16,036 nt of DNA from Bacillota bacterium (GTDB lineage: Bacteria; Bacillota; Clostridia; Lachnospirales; Lachnospiraceae), in NCBI GenBank assembly GCA_022717655.1, contig JAIIAN010000055.1, positions 1 through 16,036 of the forward strand, read 5' to 3'. The position numbers and the translations under genes were made by a program. Positions 7,316-15,763 of this stretch are shown here, one piece after another. The notes under the pieces are model-generated. The model searched no databases and was not told the DNA's origin. It was given only the letters and a program-made list of their open reading frames with translations. How positions within the stretch are numbered: position 1 is the first letter of the stretch; every line of letters begins with the position of its first letter.

Positions 7316-9964
7316 ATGTCTGAGATAGTAAGCAAAATCAAATACGCAATGAGCTTGAGAACTCCGCAGGAGGCGGCTCTCTCTTACCTCGACGCCATCA
7401 GTTCGCATTGTGATTACAAGAAGGACAGCAAGGATGTCGTTGAGGCCGCTGCATCGGAATACTGCGAGAAACAGCGCAAGGTCAAAGCCGGATTTGACTT
7501 CCCGTCTTTCTGCTTTGCTATGGCAACCGGCATCGGCAAAACTCGTCTGATGGGAGCCTGCATCTACCATCTGTACAAGACGAAGGGATATAAGCACTTC
7601 TTCATTCTTGCGCCTGGAAATACAATCTATGATAAGCTGCGCAAGGAGTCCAATCCGAATCATCCGAAGTACATCTTTAAAGGGCTTGAAGCGGAAATGG
7701 GCAGACCGAGGGTGTATGACGGCGAAAATTACGATACTTATCCCGTGAAGTTTGAGCAGATGTCTCTCCGTATTGAGAAGACCTCGGAGATTCAGCTTTT
7801 CATCTTCAATATCGGAAAAATCTTCAACAGCAAGACGGACACGCAGTTTAACTTTCATAAGTTTAAGGAAATGCTCGGTGCGTCTTTCGCTGATGTGTTG
7901 GCACAGTTCGATGATCTCGTTATCTGCATGGATGAGGCGCATCGCTATTATGCTCCAGCTTCGATGAAGGCAATCAACTATCTGAAGCCTGTTCTCGGAT
8001 TGGAGTTTACCGCCACGCCGAAGACCACCTCAAATGTTATCTATGCCTATGACTTGGCCCGTGGCGCGGTTGAGGGCTATTTGAAAATCCCGGTTGTAAT
8101 GGGACGATCCAACATGGCCGGCTATAACCAAGATGATATCGAGGAGATGAAAATCCGCGATGGACTTACGCTCCACGAGCATCGCAAGGCTGTGCTGCGG
8201 GAGTATTGTAGCGACAACGATCTGGACTATGTGAAACCGATTGTTCTTATTGCCTGCAAGGACACAGACCATGCAAAGAAAATCCGGGCGTTGATTGACA
8301 GCGATGATTTTCAGAAAGGCAAGTATAAAGGCAAGGTTATAGAGATTCATTCCAAACAGTCCGGCGAGGAGTCGGAGGAAAACATCCGTCTTTTGCTTTC
8401 TATTGAGAGTTCTTCTAACCCTGTTGAAATCGTACTGCACGTTTATAAGCTGAAGGAAGGTTGGGATGTAAATAATCTGTTCACGATTATTCCTCTGAAT
8501 GCTGCAAAAAGCGATATTCTCGCTATGCAGACAATTGGTCGTGGCTTAAGACTTCCGTTTGGAGAACAGACAGGAAACGAGGACTTGGACTCTCTTGATA
8601 TCGTTGCTCACGACCACTACAGAGAACTTGTTGATGAGATTAAGAGTAGCGACATCTTCCGTTACCGCGACCTTGATAAAACAACGGTTGAACCGTCCGA
8701 GTCTGTTGGCGTTTCCGCTACCGTGGACGATGGACAGCTTTCTCTGCTGGATTTTGCAATTACTGCATCCGGCGTGAAATCCTTTGCCGAGGTCAGCAAT
8801 CCGAAAACGCAGCTTGAAATCTACCAAGAATATGTTAAGAACTTTATGGCTGCAAAAAAGAAGGATAAATGTGAAGACTCAGGTCAGATGACATTATTTG
8901 ATCTTTATCCTGAAATGCTTTCCGAGGATACTACTGAGCCATCTGCATTAGCGCAGGAGCAGGCGCAAACACCGATAGATTCAAAATCCGGCAAACTGCT
9001 TCTGAGTAAAGATGAGTTCGTAAAAGCTGTAACAGAGTATTCCGCAAAGGCTATCTCTGTTCCGAAAATCCTTGTCCAGACTACATCAGAGGTGAAATTT
9101 AACCGTTTTGAGGTAAAGCGCAGCATTGCTGACTTTGAGGTGGCTATGGCCAAGATTGAGCGTTTTGATGCTATCAATCAGCAGCTTCTTTCTGCCGTGG
9201 ATGCGCAGATTCTCGAAGTCAATGACGCTATGAATACGCTGGCTTGTATGCTGTTGGACTCAGTAAGTGAGTTATCCTATGACGATGCTGACTTTGTTAT
9301 TGATGTGGTTGAACAATATCTCAGCCAGATTCCGGGAGATGAAGAAAACAAGCGAAGAATTGTCCGCCGCTATGCATCGTTGATAGTGTCTGACATTCGG
9401 AAACAGATTTATGAACATATGGATAGAAAGACGCAGGATATCCATATTATTCAGAAAGATCTTATTCTGTTCCGCAAGTTCGTAAAAAATGTTAAGGAGG
9501 ACGGAAAGGTCAAGTTTGATAAGCCATTTTCTGACAAGAGCAATATCAAGAAGTATCTTTTTACCGGCTATAAGAAGTCTTACTATCCGGCGAATGCGTT
9601 CGACAGTGATCCAGAGCGTCTGTTCTCTATTATTTTGGAGGAAGATCCAGATGTTATTCGTTGGATCAAACCGCCGCTGAATCAGCTTGGCTTATTTTGG
9701 AAAGCCGGTCAGCAGTATAATCCTGATTTTCTCGTAGAAACAACTGCCGGAAAATTTATGGTAGAGGTTAAGGCTTTGAATGAAGTGACATCGGAAGAGG
9801 TAGTTTCAAAGGCGAGAGAAGGCATAAAGTGGTGTCGTTTTGCATCAACAGCAGACCCAGATCAGAAGACGTGGGAGTACAAACTGATTTCAGATGACAA
9901 CATTCATCTTGTCAATACTTGTAAATATACGCTCGGTACGGCTCATGCCGTGAAGGAGGCATAA
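7316..9964 (+). CDS. res: Type III restriction Res-like helicase with PD-(D/E)XK nuclease
   Basis: An 882-residue protein with the architecture of type III restriction subunits. A superfamily 2 motor has Walker A ATGIGKT (residues 70-76), DEAH at 206-209 (CMDEAHRYY), motif III FTATP (231-235) and motif VI QTIGRGLRLPFG (405-416). The C-terminal end carries an apparently complete PD-(D/E)XK nuclease: E767 in SDPERLFS, D804 in YNPDFLVE, and E817-V-K819 in FMVEVKA. A long helical linker covers about 500-740. Known Res subunits need Mod for site recognition, translocate or diffuse along DNA using ATP, and cut; the directly abutting mod gene fits that. It starts at the ATG touching the mod TAA, with GCGAGG (7302-7307) as ribosome site, and overlaps drmA by 1 nt. 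Such a gene is not part of textbook DISARM. Confidence 0.9.
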   Translation: MSEIVSKIKYAMSLRTPQEAALSYLDAISSHCDYKKDSKDVVEAAASEYCEKQRKVKAGFDFPSFCFAMATGIGKTRLMGACIYHLYKTKGYKHFFILAPGNTIYDKLRKESNPNHPKYIFKGLEAEMGRPRVYDGENYDTYPVKFEQMSLRIEKTSEIQLFIFNIGKIFNSKTDTQFNFHKFKEMLGASFADVLAQFDDLVICMDEAHRYYAPASMKAINYLKPVLGLEFTATPKTTSNVIYAYDLARGAVEGYLKIPVVMGRSNMAGYNQDDIEEMKIRDGLTLHEHRKAVLREYCSDNDLDYVKPIVLIACKDTDHAKKIRALIDSDDFQKGKYKGKVIEIHSKQSGEESEENIRLLLSIESSSNPVEIVLHVYKLKEGWDVNNLFTIIPLNAAKSDILAMQTIGRGLRLPFGEQTGNEDLDSLDIVAHDHYRELVDEIKSSDIFRYRDLDKTTVEPSESVGVSATVDDGQLSLLDFAITASGVKSFAEVSNPKTQLEIYQEYVKNFMAAKKKDKCEDSGQMTLFDLYPEMLSEDTTEPSALAQEQAQTPIDSKSGKLLLSKDEFVKAVTEYSAKAISVPKILVQTTSEVKFNRFEVKRSIADFEVAMAKIERFDAINQQLLSAVDAQILEVNDAMNTLACMLLDSVSELSYDDADFVIDVVEQYLSQIPGDEENKRRIVRRYASLIVSDIRKQIYEHMDRKTQDIHIIQKDLILFRKFVKNVKEDGKVKFDKPFSDKSNIKKYLFTGYKKSYYPANAFDSDPERLFSIILEEDPDVIRWIKPPLNQLGLFWKAGQQYNPDFLVETTAGKFMVEVKALNEVTSEEVVSKAREGIKWCRFASTADPDQKTWEYKLISDDNIHLVNTCKYTLGTAHAVKEA

Positions 9965-12900
9965 TGACTGATAGATTTAAGTATTCAGAGGTCAGGCAGA
10001 AAATCATCAATGCCATAAGAACTGACCTTATCGGTCCCAGAGAAAAGGAAGAGGTTCTTGAAGAGAACCCTCGCTATGCCTATCTCGTGGGTATGCTTGA
10101 TATCCAAAGCGATGATGAAGAATATACTGTTGCCGGAGAGCAGGAAGTTGATGCTGATATGGCATTTGAGGATGGTGAGGATTTTACTGCTGGTGAAGAT
10201 GATGACAACAAGCCGATTTCCACCATACATTTTCAGCTGCCCTCGTCTATCGGTATTAGTTTTTATATTCAAAGCGATACCGAGAGCATTAACTTGGATG
10301 TGACATGGGGAGACTATGTGAAGTCTTCTGAAAAATATATCGGTAAGGACGAAAAAGAGCATAGCCGTACTATTTATACACGCCGGCCGATGGAAGAAAC
10401 AATTCGTATTCAGTTTAAGGATTTCACACGAACGAAGGATTACCAGCTTGTTTGTGATTCTAATGTCCATGTTCACATGTCCCGCATTCCTTTGAAAGGC
10501 AGATATTCTCTTGTAACGGCGTATGTCATTAACAATAGGAAAAATCCCGCCAACAGTGCGGAAGCCATCATGTTTCAGGTGGAAATCAAGGCATATGCGG
10601 AGAATGGTTCTGCTGTATTTCTCGCCGAGCATATTTGTAGAGAGATACTTGCTTCCGATGAGTTTTATTTTGAACAGCGTCCGATTATGGGACGAGGACG
10701 CGGCTGTGCGGCGGTGTGGGATGCCCCTGTCGATGGTAGAACTACATATGTGAAATCGGCGTTTATACCTGAGTATGAATTTCCGGGTGTCAGTGCCGCT
10801 TTGGATGGTTTTGACAGATATTTCTTCTCTACATTTACCATGTCGGTAAAATCGAAAAAGGCAGAAACTATCGGCAAACTTAATACTCTGGCAGAATCCT
10901 ACGAAAAGTGGATTAATTCTACGCTTCTCGGAAACGTAAGAATGGATAACCCTGATTTTAAGGATAAGATCGGTAGTAAAGTCATTGACCGTTGCCAAGA
11001 TGCTCTAAGCCGAATCCGTGAAGGTATTAGCATGATCGAGAATGATGACATATCATTTGAGGCTTTCTGCTTTATGAACCGTGTAATCTTCTTGCAGAAC
11101 AGCATCAAGGGATATGCAAAGAAGCACGGAAGCGGAACAGATTGCAATTTCCAAGATTTTATTAATCCGAAGAATCCTGATAACAACTTTGGGTGGCGTC
11201 CGTTCCAGATAGCCTTTATTCTGATGAACCTAGCTGGAATCGTCAATCCGAGACATAAAGACCGTGAGGTTGTCGACCTGCTGTACTTTCCAACCGGTGG
11301 TGGTAAGACGGAAGCATACCTTGGACTCATGGCATTTGTTATTGCTAACAGGCGACTTAGAGCGTCTGATGGAGAAGAATACAATCGGGATGGCGGCGTG
11401 ACCGTTATGCTCCGATACACCCTCCGCTTGCTTACCACACAGCAGAGAGACCGTATTATAAAAATGGTGCTTGCGGCAGAAATGATTAGGCGGCAGACAT
11501 ATCCTCAGTTTGGCAAAGAGCCTATCAGCATAGGATTCTGGGTAGGAAGCGGAGTAACGCCTAACAAGTTTGATGAGTTTATTGAAAAGGCTGATAATCC
11601 GCAAGAGGCGAGAAGCTCAAGAAACCATGTCTATAAGCAGCTCCTTACTTGTCCGTTTTGCGGAAAGACTCTCAAAGAAGAAAACTTTAATATTGATACC
11701 GACAAGAAGTCCATCGAGATTTTCTGCTCGGATCGGAATTGCCAGTTCTACAGATACAAAAATGACAGGATGCCGATACCAGTTTACCTTGTTGATGAAG
11801 AAATATATGCCAAGTGTCCGACCATTATTTTGTCGACCGTTGATAAATTTGCTCGTCTGCCGTGGGATGTAAATACAAATGCTCTGTTTGGTAGAGTGGA
11901 TAGAAAATGCAGCCGCGATGGTTATGTCGCAATTGGATTGGAACACGGACACCATAAAAAAACGGCTTCTTTGCCAGCATCCACGATAGTCAACATCAGA
12001 CCGTTCCTGCCACCGGAACTGATTATTCAAGACGAGTTGCATCTTATCACAGGACCTCTTGGTACGGTTTACGGTGCCTATGAAACGATTATCGAGGATA
12101 TGTGTATTCATGATGGCATCAAGCCGAAGTATGTCGTTTCAACGGCAACAATCAAAAATGCGGAGGCACAGATCAGATGCCTTTATGCAAGAAAGAATAC
12201 GACGCAGTTTCCGCCTAACGGTTTTGAAATTGGAGATAGTTTCTTTATTAGAGAGATTTCTGTAGATGATGACCCGTTTAGAAAATATGTGGGGATTTGC
12301 GCTCCAGGTCAGTCTGTTAAGACGGCTTTGCTTCGTGTTTATGCCATTATTTTGCAGGCTGCCTATACATACTCCCTGCAAGAGGAGTACAAGGATGTGA
12401 TAGATCCGTACTATTCTTTAGTCGGCTACTTCAACAGTATCCGAGAACTTGGTGGTGCTGTCAGACTTCTGCAAGACGACATTCCAAAGAGAATTTATCG
12501 CATCAAAAATAAATACGGCTTGGATAAACAGCGGTATCTGAACCATAATGTGGAGATTACCTCCCGTATGTCGTCGTATAAGATACCGGAAAAGCTGAAC
12601 CAGCTCGAAAAGACTTGCGCTTCAAAAGATTGTCTGGATACGGCTATTGCCACAAATATGATTGCCGTTGGTATGGACGTTGACCGCCTTGGACTGATGG
12701 TTGTGACAGGTCAGCCGAAACAAAACTCGGAATATATCCAGGCAACAAGCCGTATCGGACGTGCATTCCCTGGACTTGTGGTTACGCTCTACAATGCATA
12801 TCGTCCTCGTGACTTGTCGCATTACGAGAATTTTACTGGCTATCATTCGCAGCTTTATCGCTTTGTCGAAGGAACGACGGCGACACCATTCTCTGCCAGA

Positions 12901-13287
12901 GCAAGGGATCGTGTCATGCACGCGCTGATAATATCTGCAATACGGCTGAACTTCCCGAACATGGCAAACAATCCTGATGCAGTAGCTATCGGTTCACTAA
13001 CCGCTGAACAGCTTGCTTCAGTGAAGAAACTGATAATCGACCGCCTCGATATCATCAAGCCGTCAGCAAGAGCAGATGCAGAGGAAGAAATAGATTGCTT
13101 CATTGACTGGTGGAAATTGCAAGCAGCGCAGTCGAAACCACTGCGGTATTATGTTGTTAGAACTGAACGTTATAACAGGTTGATGAATCCGTATGACCAG
13201 CCGCACGATGAGAACGAAAAAGCTACACTTCGTTCAATGCGAGAGGTCGAGAGTTCGGCGAATATGTTCTATTACACGGAGGATTGA
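9964..13287 (+). CDS. drmA: DISARM core helicase DrmA
   Basis: An 1107-residue large helicase. Walker A lies in YFPTGGGKTEAYLGL (P443 to T449). A four-cysteine zinc-ribbon-like insert follows at C563-P-F-C566 and C588/C593. Then come a DELH box at 690-693 (QDELHLITGPLG), motif III STAT (726-729) and motif VI QATSRIGRAFPG (926-937). The acidic N-terminal 60 residues precede an all-beta-looking region ahead of the motor. In DISARM, DrmA pairs with DrmB to bind DNA, favouring unmethylated DNA with single-stranded ends. The start ATG shares one base with the res TAA (TAATG) and has AAGGAGG at 9953-9959. DrmB follows after one base. The PTGGGKTEAY Walker A and the DUF1998 partner next door make the assignment firm. 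Druantia DruE is the main alternative, but there DUF1998 is fused to the helicase. Confidence 0.92.
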   Translation: MTDRFKYSEVRQKIINAIRTDLIGPREKEEVLEENPRYAYLVGMLDIQSDDEEYTVAGEQEVDADMAFEDGEDFTAGEDDDNKPISTIHFQLPSSIGISFYIQSDTESINLDVTWGDYVKSSEKYIGKDEKEHSRTIYTRRPMEETIRIQFKDFTRTKDYQLVCDSNVHVHMSRIPLKGRYSLVTAYVINNRKNPANSAEAIMFQVEIKAYAENGSAVFLAEHICREILASDEFYFEQRPIMGRGRGCAAVWDAPVDGRTTYVKSAFIPEYEFPGVSAALDGFDRYFFSTFTMSVKSKKAETIGKLNTLAESYEKWINSTLLGNVRMDNPDFKDKIGSKVIDRCQDALSRIREGISMIENDDISFEAFCFMNRVIFLQNSIKGYAKKHGSGTDCNFQDFINPKNPDNNFGWRPFQIAFILMNLAGIVNPRHKDREVVDLLYFPTGGGKTEAYLGLMAFVIANRRLRASDGEEYNRDGGVTVMLRYTLRLLTTQQRDRIIKMVLAAEMIRRQTYPQFGKEPISIGFWVGSGVTPNKFDEFIEKADNPQEARSSRNHVYKQLLTCPFCGKTLKEENFNIDTDKKSIEIFCSDRNCQFYRYKNDRMPIPVYLVDEEIYAKCPTIILSTVDKFARLPWDVNTNALFGRVDRKCSRDGYVAIGLEHGHHKKTASLPASTIVNIRPFLPPELIIQDELHLITGPLGTVYGAYETIIEDMCIHDGIKPKYVVSTATIKNAEAQIRCLYARKNTTQFPPNGFEIGDSFFIREISVDDDPFRKYVGICAPGQSVKTALLRVYAIILQAAYTYSLQEEYKDVIDPYYSLVGYFNSIRELGGAVRLLQDDIPKRIYRIKNKYGLDKQRYLNHNVEITSRMSSYKIPEKLNQLEKTCASKDCLDTAIATNMIAVGMDVDRLGLMVVTGQPKQNSEYIQATSRIGRAFPGLVVTLYNAYRPRDLSHYENFTGYHSQLYRFVEGTTATPFSARARDRVMHALIISAIRLNFPNMANNPDAVAIGSLTAEQLASVKKLIIDRLDIIKPSARADAEEEIDCFIDWWKLQAAQSKPLRYYVVRTERYNRLMNPYDQPHDENEKATLRSMREVESSANMFYYTED
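13276..13283 (+). promoter_or_regulatory. Ribosome binding site that fixes the drmB start
   Basis: ACGGAGGA lies 5 nt before ATG 13289 and within the last codons of drmA. The open frame extends upstream to 13193 inside drmA, but those 32 codons are Arg-rich shadow sequence without a ribosome site, so ATG 13289 is chosen. Confidence 0.87.
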
Positions 13288-13288
13288 C

Positions 13289-15037
13289 ATGGCTTTTGAT
13301 AATAATAAACTTGGAGAATTGCGTCCAAACCAGATCATAACGACCTTTGGTCCTGGCTCGGTAGTTGATGCGATAAAGGACTCAGTTACGATTCTTGACA
13401 TATCCTATTGGAAACAAAAGGGACAAAAAATAATTGACGGTAGACTTGCATCATATTTAGGTGTCGATTGCTTCTATATGCCCCGCACAAGTTTTTCGGG
13501 CGATGTTCCGGTTGTGACATTTCCGTACTGGCACGTATGCTCTAATTTAAAATGCGGCAAACTGTTTGATGCCAGAAAATTTTTTGACTTGGATAGGTAT
13601 CTTAAGTATGGCGTCACATGCCCTGAGTGCCATCGTCCTGCCTATCCGTCCCGTTTCATCACAATCTGCGAGGACGGTCATGTGTCTGACTTTCCTTGGA
13701 AGTGGTGGGTACACCGAGGCGAGTCCGATTGCAAAGGTACATTGAAGATGTACTCGACAGGCAACACCTCCACGCTTGCGGATATGTGGGTAGAATGTTC
13801 CTGTGGTGCAAAACGTAGCATGAGCGGTGCAACACAGCGGGATAATTTCGATGGAGTTGCCTGCCCGGGGCATCATCCATTTAGACCAAATGTGAAAAAC
13901 CATAAATGCAGCAAGCCTATCATTCCTTCACAGCGTGGTGCATCTAATGTTTACTTTGCTGTGAGCAGGAGCGCAATCTCTATTCCACCGTGGATTAATC
14001 CGTTGTATAACCTGATTGATGAGCATCTGCGTGATATAGAACTTGCAAAGCAGCTTATGGGTGATGATGGAATAACCAAAATATACGAAATGTATTTCTT
14101 TGCATATTCAAGAGACGAATTTGATGAGGCGCTTGAGCGTCGCATGAGCAACATCAAGGAGTTCACTGAAATCAAGCAGATGGAATACAATGCTATCACT
14201 CACCACAATGACCCTGCATATGAGTCAAACAAAAAGCACTTCAAGGCTGAAGAGGACGCGTTGCCCGGATATTTACAGAAGTATTTCAGCCGCATAATCC
14301 GAGTGACTAGGCTTAGAGAGGTTCGTGTTCTTCTTGGATTTACAAGGGTCGATGCTCCTGATCCAGATGCAGATGAGCAACCGAATGTTGTGGCGTTGAG
14401 CAAGGGCAAGCAGGAACGATGGCTTCCTGCGGCAGAAGTAAATGGAGAAGGCATTTTCATAGAGTTTAACAAATATACGCTTGCGGCGTGGCTAAATTTA
14501 CCGGCTGTAAAAGGCTTATCAGAAAAGTATTCTGACTCCTACAGGGAGTTTTGCGAGTCAAAAGGCTGGACAATTACAGTTGTAAGAAATGCTGTTTATG
14601 TTCTGATGCACACATTTGCTCACTTGATGATTAAGCAAATGTCTATGTCATCGGGCTATTCTTCTTCGGCTATTAGAGAAAGAACTTATTTTAGTGATAA
14701 AATGGCCGGGATTTTATTATACACAGGAAGCTCCGATAAGGAAGGATCACTCGGCGGGCTGGTTGAACTTGGCAATATCGATCAGATGACAAATCTCATG
14801 AGAGACGCTTTCCAAGAGGCTCTTGTTTGTACGAATGACCCAGAGTGTATGAGTAATTTGCCAGCTGGCAAAAATTCAAACGGAGCTGCCTGCCATTCAT
14901 GCTGCATGATATCTGAAACGGCGTGCGAGAATGGAAATAGAATGCTTGATAGAGGGCTTGTAGTTCCTATTCCGGGACGCGAGGAATGCTCATACTTTAA
15001 GGAGTTAGTAGGTGAATTATGCCAAGTGGAAATTTAA
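13289..15037 (+). CDS. drmB: DISARM protein DrmB (DUF1998)
   Basis: A 582-residue partner of DrmA. The N-terminus contains GELRPNQIITTFGPGSVVD, a signature I associate with DrmB. A zinc ribbon follows with C84 and C89 paired with C111-P-E-C114, and more Cys/His lie at about 170-205. The C-terminal DUF1998 domain shows HTFAHLMIKQMS from H441, then AACHSCCM with C535, C538 and C539 and further cysteines to the end, a likely second metal site. DrmB has no catalytic motif of its own that I can see. In the family it forms the DrmAB complex and probably stimulates or gates the helicase. One base separates it from drmA, and its last 19 nt overlap drmC. Length and gene order match DISARM of either class. 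Confidence 0.92.
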   Translation: MAFDNNKLGELRPNQIITTFGPGSVVDAIKDSVTILDISYWKQKGQKIIDGRLASYLGVDCFYMPRTSFSGDVPVVTFPYWHVCSNLKCGKLFDARKFFDLDRYLKYGVTCPECHRPAYPSRFITICEDGHVSDFPWKWWVHRGESDCKGTLKMYSTGNTSTLADMWVECSCGAKRSMSGATQRDNFDGVACPGHHPFRPNVKNHKCSKPIIPSQRGASNVYFAVSRSAISIPPWINPLYNLIDEHLRDIELAKQLMGDDGITKIYEMYFFAYSRDEFDEALERRMSNIKEFTEIKQMEYNAITHHNDPAYESNKKHFKAEEDALPGYLQKYFSRIIRVTRLREVRVLLGFTRVDAPDPDADEQPNVVALSKGKQERWLPAAEVNGEGIFIEFNKYTLAAWLNLPAVKGLSEKYSDSYREFCESKGWTITVVRNAVYVLMHTFAHLMIKQMSMSSGYSSSAIRERTYFSDKMAGILLYTGSSDKEGSLGGLVELGNIDQMTNLMRDAFQEALVCTNDPECMSNLPAGKNSNGAACHSCCMISETACENGNRMLDRGLVVPIPGREECSYFKELVGELCQVEI

Positions 15038-15678
15038 ACAAAGAAATATTCTTGAATACGATTAAAAGCGATGCAGCTAATGGCACGACTAATGCAAAAG
15101 TGATGTTGAAACGAAGCTGTCCAGAATTAACTGATGCACATTGTGAGGGTATCATAGGAACGGTTATCGGTGCCATGAATATATCAGAAATGGACAAGGT
15201 TTCTCTTGTGGTCACAGCACCTCCGTCTTTTTCTATCAATGCGAGAACTACAATGAATGTGGTTCAGTCCATGATAAACGGAGCGGAAAGGAATATCTTG
15301 ATTACCGGATACTCGTTGACCCCATACTTTTTAGACCTAGTCGATACAATCATTCTTAAAAGCCAGCGAGGTGTGTTCGTTAAGTTCTTTGTGAATGACA
15401 TTGATATGCAACCGGGATTCGATAAGATACTGCGCTATAAAGGACGGTTCCTGAAAATATATAACTATCATCAGGCAGACGATAAGATGGCCGCGCTTCA
15501 TGCAAAGGTTATTTCGGTTGACCAGCATCAGACTTTAATAACATCTGCGAACCTCTCCTACCATGGGCAACAGGGCAATATAGAGCTTGGTACTCTGATA
15601 GAATCAAAGCAGATAGCAAAGCAAATCGAAGATGTTTTTACTATGCTTATTTTTTCTAAAATATTCAGAGAATCATAA
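15019..15678 (+). CDS. drmC: DISARM phospholipase-D-fold protein DrmC
   Basis: A 219-residue protein with one PLD-type HKD motif, HAKVISVD: His161, Lys163 and Asp168, followed by ITSANLSYHG, where the conserved Asn comes after the strand as in the PLD superfamily. Having one HKD per chain, it would need to dimerise to form an active site, like bacterial Nuc-type nucleases. In DISARM, DrmC was reported as dispensable or only partly needed, and its nuclease role is inferred from the fold. ATG 15019 lies inside the end of drmB. Two weak ribosome sites are available, AAGGAG at 14999-15004 (14 nt away) and AGGTGA at 15010-15015 (close), so translation is probably coupled to drmB. It is the last gene of the cluster, and no clear intrinsic terminator follows. 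Confidence 0.88.
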   Translation: MPSGNLNKEIFLNTIKSDAANGTTNAKVMLKRSCPELTDAHCEGIIGTVIGAMNISEMDKVSLVVTAPPSFSINARTTMNVVQSMINGAERNILITGYSLTPYFLDLVDTIILKSQRGVFVKFFVNDIDMQPGFDKILRYKGRFLKIYNYHQADDKMAALHAKVISVDQHQTLITSANLSYHGQQGNIELGTLIESKQIAKQIEDVFTMLIFSKIFRES

Positions 15679-15763
15679 TGATCTTTAAAAGTGTGTGAAT
15701 TATGGCTGATGCAAAGTATATAGCGATTTTTATGCTCAAGTAGATAAGCAACAGTGAAACGTG
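15679..15763. other. Featureless AT-rich spacer after drmC
   Basis: I see no gene, strong hairpin or T-run here. A 13-codon frame from ATG 15703 is too short and unsupported to call. The likely boundary between the defence operon and the IS30 remnant lies in this stretch. Confidence 0.4.

Larger units (their letters stand above)
1415..15678 (+). other. Hybrid DISARM / type III restriction-modification defence operon
   Basis: The order is regulator, C5 methyltransferase, drmD, mod, res, drmA, drmB, drmC, all on one strand. From the C5 methyltransferase on, junctions are -11, +11, 0, -1, +1 and -19 nt, so the seven genes are almost certainly one transcript with coupled translation. Three superfamily 2 motors, two methyltransferases and two candidate nucleases (Res C-terminus, DrmC) are encoded. 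The membership mixes class 1 and class 2 DISARM and adds a full type III pair. Confidence 0.82.

Noticed and set aside
6878..7942. Long minus-strand open frame (354 codons) across the mod-res junction
   Set aside because: It is fully antisense to two genes with intact catalytic motifs, lacks a ribosome site, and its product shows no recognisable domain.
9985..10998. Long minus-strand open frame (337 codons) within drmA
   Set aside because: Antisense shadow of the drmA N-terminal region; the product is rich in Ile, Arg, Ser and Cys without motifs, and no promoter or ribosome site was seen.
13193..13288. Upstream start for drmB inside drmA
   Set aside because: The extra 32 residues are an Arg-rich shadow of drmA, and ACGGAGGA sits directly before ATG 13289.
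1415..15678. BREX, Druantia or plain type I restriction system
   Set aside because: No PglZ/BrxZ phosphatase, no BrxC-like ATPase and no specificity subunit is present. DUF1998 is a separate protein from the helicase, unlike in DruE. DrmA, DrmB and DrmC in order define DISARM.
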